From Clostridia bacterium (GTDB lineage: Bacteria; Bacillota; Clostridia; UBA1381; UBA9506), in contig JAFQAZ010000031.1 of NCBI GenBank assembly GCA_017416855.1, positions 1 to 64,000 on the forward strand: a DNA stretch of 64,000 nt. Reading direction: 5' to 3'. Position 1 is the stretch's first letter. Each line of letters starts with the position of its first letter. Position numbers and translations under genes: made by a program. Below are positions 59,582-64,000 of this stretch, one piece after another. Below the pieces are notes generated by a model. The model did not search any database. It saw only the letters and a list, made by a program, of their open reading frames with translations, and was not told where the DNA came from.

Positions 59582-60499
59582 ATGTCCTTTTCAAGCGAAA
59601 TTAAACAGGAGCTATGCAGTCTGCCACTAGAAAACACCTGCTGTCAACGGGCAGAATTGGCAGGACTATTGGCATTATCCGGCACCTTGATTTCTGAATC
59701 AGAGGGCGGCGGTTTACGCCTTCGTACAGAAAACGCCCACGTTGCCAAGCGTGCATTTACGCTCCTTTCCGGATTATTCTCCGTTCACCCAAAACGGATG
59801 GCCGTAGAAAAGAAAAACGAAGGTTATATTCATACCATCCATTTGTATGAGCACGATAATTTTGTGCCCATTATGAAAACCTTGGGTTTTTGGCGTGATG
59901 GCCGGGTGAAGTTTTCCGCCGATCCCTTTGTCACCGGTGAATCCTGTTGTCGACGGGCCTTTTTGCGCGGTGCTTTTTTAGGTGCCGGTTCTGCCAGCGC
60001 ACCGCAAAAAAGCTATCATTTGGAGATCGAAACCCATTACCGTGATTTGGCTCAAGACTTGTTACATCTGTTTGAAGACGAACAGCTTTCTGCGCGGTCA
60101 GTTGTCCGCAAATCCAACTATGTGATATATATGAAAGACAGTGAGGAAATCGCTGATACCCTGACAGCCTTAGGAGCTACAGATTCTGCTTTGAATCTTT
60201 ACCACGTTAAAATAGAAAAAGATATGAAAAATCAGGTAAACCGCAGAGTAAACTGCGAAACTGCCAATCTTACCAAAATCGCCAATTCTGCCGCTTTGCA
60301 GATTCAGGCTATTAAAAAGGTTATGTCGGCCACCATCGCTGCTGATTTATCTGAGGAGCTCATAGAACTGGCCAAACTGCGAATAGAAAATCCCGAAGCC
60401 AGCTTAATTGAACTTGCCTCTATGCTGAACGAGCCCATCAGCAAATCCGGTGTGAGCCGCCGTTTACAAAAGCTGATTAAAATGGCAGAAGAATTATAA
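59582..60499 (+). CDS. whiA: DNA-binding protein WhiA
   Basis: A 305-residue regulator. The N-terminal half resembles LAGLIDADG homing-endonuclease folds (RAELAGLLALSGTL, CCRRAFLRGAFLGAGSASAP), and the C-terminal part is a helix-turn-helix (LIELASMLNEPISKSGVSRRLQKL). WhiA influences cell division and sporulation in Gram-positives. It is usually next to rapZ and yvcK; here it follows polA and rapZ is at 33809. AAGGAG lies before the ATG. Confidence 0.95.
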   Translation: MSFSSEIKQELCSLPLENTCCQRAELAGLLALSGTLISESEGGGLRLRTENAHVAKRAFTLLSGLFSVHPKRMAVEKKNEGYIHTIHLYEHDNFVPIMKTLGFWRDGRVKFSADPFVTGESCCRRAFLRGAFLGAGSASAPQKSYHLEIETHYRDLAQDLLHLFEDEQLSARSVVRKSNYVIYMKDSEEIADTLTALGATDSALNLYHVKIEKDMKNQVNRRVNCETANLTKIANSAALQIQAIKKVMSATIAADLSEELIELAKLRIENPEASLIELASMLNEPISKSGVSRRLQKLIKMAEEL

Positions 60500-60509
60500 G
60501 GAGAATACA

Positions 60510-60941
60510 ATGACTCAAAAAGGAACGGTTATACAAACAGCAAATTCAAAAGCACTGGTGGCTATTCCCCGAGCCTCTGCCTGCGGTGAGCACTGCGCTT
60601 CCTGCTCTGGTGGATGTCAGGGGAAAGGACACAATGTCTGGCTGGAAAATCCAATTGGCGCCTCTGTCGGAGACAGGGTGCTCTTATCCGCCCCCACCTC
60701 CACTGTGCTTCTTAGCAGTTTGTTTGTTTATTTTCTGCCACTGCTGTTGTTTTTTATCGGCTATGGTGTAGCCTATAGCATTACCAACAGTACCGGGCTT
60801 GCCATTCTGGTATCTCTTTTATGTTTAGCCGGCAGTATACTCATTCTGCATATTTGCGATAACAAGTTAGCCCCCAAGACGGAGATAATTGAAATATTAA
60901 ACCCTGATGGTTCAGGAAAGGATGATTCTCATGGCCTTTGA
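60510..60941 (+). CDS. SoxR-reducing-system / RseC family membrane protein
   Basis: A 143-residue protein with a Cys-rich N-terminal region (SACGEHCASCSGGCQGKG, CxxxCxxCxxxC-like) and two transmembrane segments. RseC-type proteins act in redox control of electron-transfer complexes (Rnf/Rsx) and envelope stress. Co-occurrence with apbE in this operon fits a link to Rnf-type electron transfer (inference). Confidence 0.85.
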   Translation: MTQKGTVIQTANSKALVAIPRASACGEHCASCSGGCQGKGHNVWLENPIGASVGDRVLLSAPTSTVLLSSLFVYFLPLLLFFIGYGVAYSITNSTGLAILVSLLCLAGSILILHICDNKLAPKTEIIEILNPDGSGKDDSHGL

Positions 60942-62679
60942 TGGTCTTGTAGTCCGTGCCTTAGCACAAGAATTGAACAAAAAGCTATCCGGCGCAAGGC
61001 TGGATAAAATATATCAGCCAGAAACTGACGAACTGCTTCTCCACTTTCATGGTCCCGCCGGCACCTATAAGGTAACACTTTCTGCCAACGCGGCCATTCC
61101 ACGGATTGCTCTTTCTGAATCCGGCAAAGAAAATCCTATGGTGGCACCTATGTTTTGTATGCTTCTCAGAAAGCATTTAACCTCATCTCACGTTTTATCT
61201 GTCCACCAGCCGGGATTAGAACGAATGCTCTCTTTTGATTTGGAAACAAGAAACGAGCTTGGTGATCTGGTGCAAAAATCCTTAATTGTTGAAATTATGG
61301 GGCGCCATTCCAATATTATTTTAGTGGATGAAAATAACCGCGTAGCGGACAGCATTAAACGAATTGACTTCTCTGTCAGTTCAAAACGCCAGATATTACC
61401 GGGACTTCCCTATGAAATGCCTCCTGCACAGGATAAAACAGATCCCCTCTCCTGCGGTCTTACAGGCTATGTGGAGACTTTGTCTGACACAGAAGAACAC
61501 GAGCGACTGGATAAAGCCATCGTTGCCCGTTTTCAGGGCATTAGTCCACTCATTGCAAGGGAAATCGCCTTTCGTTCCTTTGGCGAAACCGATACGCCCT
61601 GCAAAAATCTCAGCTATAGTCAGTTATTAGACATCGCCACCGTTATGCAGAAAATGCTTCAGCCTTTAAATAACGGCTCCGCTGAACCCTGCTACTTAAC
61701 AGATACCGAAACCGAAAAAATGATGGAATTTTCAGCCGTGCCCATTACGCAATACGGCAACAGCGCCACTTTACACTCTATGGATTCTATGGGTGAATTA
61801 ATCGGCTATTTTTATGACGAACGCAATAAAAAGGAACGCATGTCCCGCCGCTCTGCTCATTTAACCAAGCTGGTCGCCAACCATATTGAGCGTTGTACCA
61901 AAAAGTTGGAACTGCAAAAGGCAGAACTTGCCGACACAGAAAAACGGGAACTCTGGCGGCAGTACGGCGAGTTGATTACCGCCAACATTTATCAGTTGGA
62001 AAAAGGTATGGAGCATCTGCGAACACAAAATTATTTTGAAGAAGAAATGCCTATGGTTGTCATTCCCCTAGATTCTACTTTGACACCCTCAGGCAATGCA
62101 CAACGCTATTACAAAAAATATAACAAAGCCAAAACCGCCGCTGAGGAGTTAACAAAACAAATCGCCTTGGCTGAGGAAGAGCTGCTTTACTTAGAAAGCG
62201 TGGAAGAGGCCCTTGCCCGTGCTGAATCCTCTGCCGCGCTATCAGAAATCGGTGATGAATTGGCTGAGCAGGGTTACATCCGCCGGCCGAAGGATAACAA
62301 AAAGAAAAAGGATGCTCCCGCTGCGCCTGTTAAATTACAAACAGACGATGGGTTCATCCTCTATGCCGGTAAAAACAACCGACAAAACGATTATTTAACA
62401 AATAAAATGGCGCAAAATAAAGACCTGTGGTTTCACACCAAAAATATCCCCGGTTCTCATGTTGTGTTAAAATTTGAGCAGGATCGCCCTTTTACAGACG
62501 AGGCCATCACCCAGGCCGCTGCTCTGGCTGCCTTCTTATCCAAAGCCGCCTCTTCTGCTCAGGTACCGGTGGACTACACAGAAATCAAAAATGTTAAAAA
62601 GCCGGCAGGCTCCAAACCGGGTTTTGTCATTTACACCACAAACAAAACCGCCTATGTAACTCCAAAAAATATAGAATAA
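60931..62679 (+). CDS. rqcH: Ribosome quality control protein RqcH (NFACT family)
   Basis: A 582-residue protein that binds obstructed 50S-peptidyl-tRNA complexes and adds poly-alanine tails. The NFACT-N domain starts MAFDGLVVRALAQELN, coiled coils lie at about 300-440, and the NFACT-R domain has DLWFHTKNIPGSHVVLKF near residue 500. Older annotation calls it fibronectin-binding protein. The ATG at 60931 has AAGGA about 8 bases before it and overlaps the RseC-like gene by 11 bases. Confidence 0.94.
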   Translation: MAFDGLVVRALAQELNKKLSGARLDKIYQPETDELLLHFHGPAGTYKVTLSANAAIPRIALSESGKENPMVAPMFCMLLRKHLTSSHVLSVHQPGLERMLSFDLETRNELGDLVQKSLIVEIMGRHSNIILVDENNRVADSIKRIDFSVSSKRQILPGLPYEMPPAQDKTDPLSCGLTGYVETLSDTEEHERLDKAIVARFQGISPLIAREIAFRSFGETDTPCKNLSYSQLLDIATVMQKMLQPLNNGSAEPCYLTDTETEKMMEFSAVPITQYGNSATLHSMDSMGELIGYFYDERNKKERMSRRSAHLTKLVANHIERCTKKLELQKAELADTEKRELWRQYGELITANIYQLEKGMEHLRTQNYFEEEMPMVVIPLDSTLTPSGNAQRYYKKYNKAKTAAEELTKQIALAEEELLYLESVEEALARAESSAALSEIGDELAEQGYIRRPKDNKKKKDAPAAPVKLQTDDGFILYAGKNNRQNDYLTNKMAQNKDLWFHTKNIPGSHVVLKFEQDRPFTDEAITQAAALAAFLSKAASSAQVPVDYTEIKNVKKPAGSKPGFVIYTTNKTAYVTPKNIE

Positions 62680-62680
62680 C

Positions 62681-62716
62681 AAAAAAGAAACTGCATTGAT
62701 TGCAGTTTCTTTTTCA
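62681..62716. terminator. Bidirectional terminator
   Basis: AAAAAAGAAACTGCA pairs with TGCAGTTTCTTTTT (62681-62695, 62701-62715), between converging rqcH and the AI-2E-family gene. Confidence 0.87.
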
Positions 62717-62731
62717 TTATTTCTCCTTTGT

Positions 62732-63865
62732 TTATTCCGACGATAAGTTCATTTTCCGGTCATCAAAATAGTCCTGGGCAAGCATTTGCGCTACCGCAAT
62801 AAAGGGCACGCCGATGATGGTTCCCCAAATGCCAAACAAGCCACCAAACACAACAATGGCGAATATAACCCAAAAAGGAGAAACACCTAAGGAATCCCCT
62901 AAAATTTTGGGGCCTAACCAAAGACCATCAAACTGCTGAATTGCAAAAAGGAAAAGAACTGTCCACAGGGCAAGATATACATCTTTTGCAATCAAAGCCA
63001 CTAAAACTGCCGGAATCGCACCGATAATCGAACCAAAATACGGGATCATATTAAAGACCATAACCACAATCGCCAGCAATGCAGAATACGGAATCTTCAG
63101 TAGCGCGAAACCGATAAAACAAAGAATACCCACAATCAGGGAATCAATTGCCTTACCGAAAAAGAATTTATAAAAAATTTCGCTGATTTTATGCACATAC
63201 TGTCCCGCTACCGCAAGCTTCTCTTCTTTGATGAAAAGACTTAAAAGCTTTCGCAGAATAGCAAACAGCGCTTCTCTTTCCAGCAAGGCATAAGCACAGA
63301 TGACAATACCCATAAGCCAACTGCTCAACGTACCCGTAACACCTTTCACGCCTTCAACATAATCCCATACGTCCATCATAAGCAGATTCTGAAGAACATC
63401 CTGAAAATTAATGTCATCCACCAATTGATTCAGATTCAGCCACTCCAGCAATCCACCCTCTCGCGTCAGATAATCCACATATTCATTTAACTGTGCAATA
63501 TAACCAGGCGTTTTTTTCAAAAGATCGGCCACATTGGCAGACAGCCAAGGCAGAACAAAACTAAGTCCCAACAGCAAAACAGCCAAAAAGCCGAAATAAA
63601 CCATTAAAACAGATATCGATTTCTTTTTCTTCTTAACAGGTATCCATTTGTTTCTTTCCAATACACCTTCCAGTTTGACTGTCATAGGATACAAAAAAAA
63701 CGCAAGAATCAATCCAATGGTAAAAGGCTTTAGCAAAGCCAAAAGACTCCCTATGGTTCTGAATATGTGAGTAAAATTGTCGAATGTTTTATACACTGTA
63801 ATCAGAGCTGCACCAAACAAAAAGGCTCCAAGCCAACGTTTCCATTGCATATTGTGTTTATCCAT
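62732..63865 (-). CDS. AI-2E family transporter (UPF0118)
   Basis: A 377-residue membrane protein with about eight transmembrane segments: paired N-terminal helices, a central soluble loop (about 125-180), and the C-terminal motif MIPYFGSIIGAIPAVLVAL typical of the family. Members export varied substrates (autoinducer-2 in TqsA, Na+/H+ exchange in some). The substrate is not inferable. AGGAG lies before the ATG, 11 bases after the stop of the gene to the right. Confidence 0.88.
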   Translation of the reverse strand: MDKHNMQWKRWLGAFLFGAALITVYKTFDNFTHIFRTIGSLLALLKPFTIGLILAFFLYPMTVKLEGVLERNKWIPVKKKKKSISVLMVYFGFLAVLLLGLSFVLPWLSANVADLLKKTPGYIAQLNEYVDYLTREGGLLEWLNLNQLVDDINFQDVLQNLLMMDVWDYVEGVKGVTGTLSSWLMGIVICAYALLEREALFAILRKLLSLFIKEEKLAVAGQYVHKISEIFYKFFFGKAIDSLIVGILCFIGFALLKIPYSALLAIVVMVFNMIPYFGSIIGAIPAVLVALIAKDVYLALWTVLFLFAIQQFDGLWLGPKILGDSLGVSPFWVIFAIVVFGGLFGIWGTIIGVPFIAVAQMLAQDYFDDRKMNLSSE

Positions 63866-63876
63866 TCCACATCTCC

Positions 63877-64000
63877 TTACGATTGTTTTAAAAACCGCTT
63901 CACAGCATATTGATGTGCCTCTTTTTCTGCCTGATCTTCCAGCGGTAGCAGTTCTGCTTCTCCATACTTCCGTAATAAAGCCTTTTCCAGAAGATAATCA
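63877..64000 (-). CDS. C-terminus of an unidentified protein (truncated by window edge)
   Basis: The last 40 codons of a leftward gene, ending YAVKRFLKQS, then the stop TAA at 63877-63879. The helical, charged sequence (LLRKYGEAELLPLEDQAEK) has no recognised motif; a RecX-like regulator is one possibility but cannot be supported. Its stop is 11 bases upstream of the AI-2E-family gene, so they are likely co-transcribed. Confidence 0.5.
   Translation of the reverse strand, partial: DYLLEKALLRKYGEAELLPLEDQAEKEAHQYAVKRFLKQS

Overview
The window comes from the chromosome of a low-to-moderate GC, spore-forming anaerobic member of the Clostridia (Bacillota). The evidence is spoIIE and whiA, an L27 precursor with a Prp-cleavable leader next to its protease gene, an RqcH homologue, rubrerythrin, pyruvate phosphate dikinase, a [FeFe]-hydrogenase-like protein, an L-box riboswitch and many consensus sigma-A promoters. 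I cannot name the species from the sequence alone. Most of the window is ordinary core genome; the accessory material lies in the first 19 kb.

Layout. 1-1626 is the AT-rich end of an integrated element: an XRE repressor and a membrane-anchored ImmA-like protease, bounded by the displaced 3' half of tRNA-Leu(UAG), which marks the chromosomal junction (attR-like). 1671-3770 is a glycoside-hydrolase-like gene. 4042-10760 is a tightly coupled five-gene operon: a DUF4145/HEPN-like domain fused to a pseudokinase, an active-looking Ser/Thr kinase, a 49-residue protein, a UPF1/DNA2-like SF1 helicase and a winged-helix protein of unknown function. This is the best candidate for an undescribed (probably conflict or defence) system. 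10775-12900 is a lysine riboswitch controlling an NhaC-family transporter. 12954-13456 is a rearranged tRNA-Thr locus with duplicated terminators. 13575-18940 is a leftward carbohydrate cluster (esterase, ADP-ribosylglycohydrolase, polysaccharide deacetylase, AraC regulator).

19252-33680 holds ppdK, a minimal hydrogenase-like H-domain protein, a NagD-type phosphatase, a beta-lactamase-fold hydrolase, a ClpE-like unfoldase, a polar amino acid ABC transporter, an ECF S component, and iscS-iscU-queT. 33809-37085 is rapZ, an iron-type alcohol dehydrogenase and lysA. 37134-42955 is rubrerythrin, hpf, a D,D-carboxypeptidase, an RluB-type synthase, a small protein and galT-galK. After a repeat-rich intergenic element at 42956-43300 come an ECF sigma/anti-sigma pair, a metallophosphoesterase, rplU-prp-rpmA, a second polar amino acid ABC transporter, a VanW lipoprotein, a hotdog thioesterase, a TVP38 protein and spoIIE.

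54029-62679 is one rightward housekeeping run (DUF6062-like, coaE, transglycosylase, apbE, polA, whiA, rseC-like, rqcH). An AI-2E-family permease and a truncated gene follow on the minus strand. Starts were chosen from ribosome binding sites, so several CDS begin inside the longest open frame. All functional assignments are from reading motifs; no search was run.
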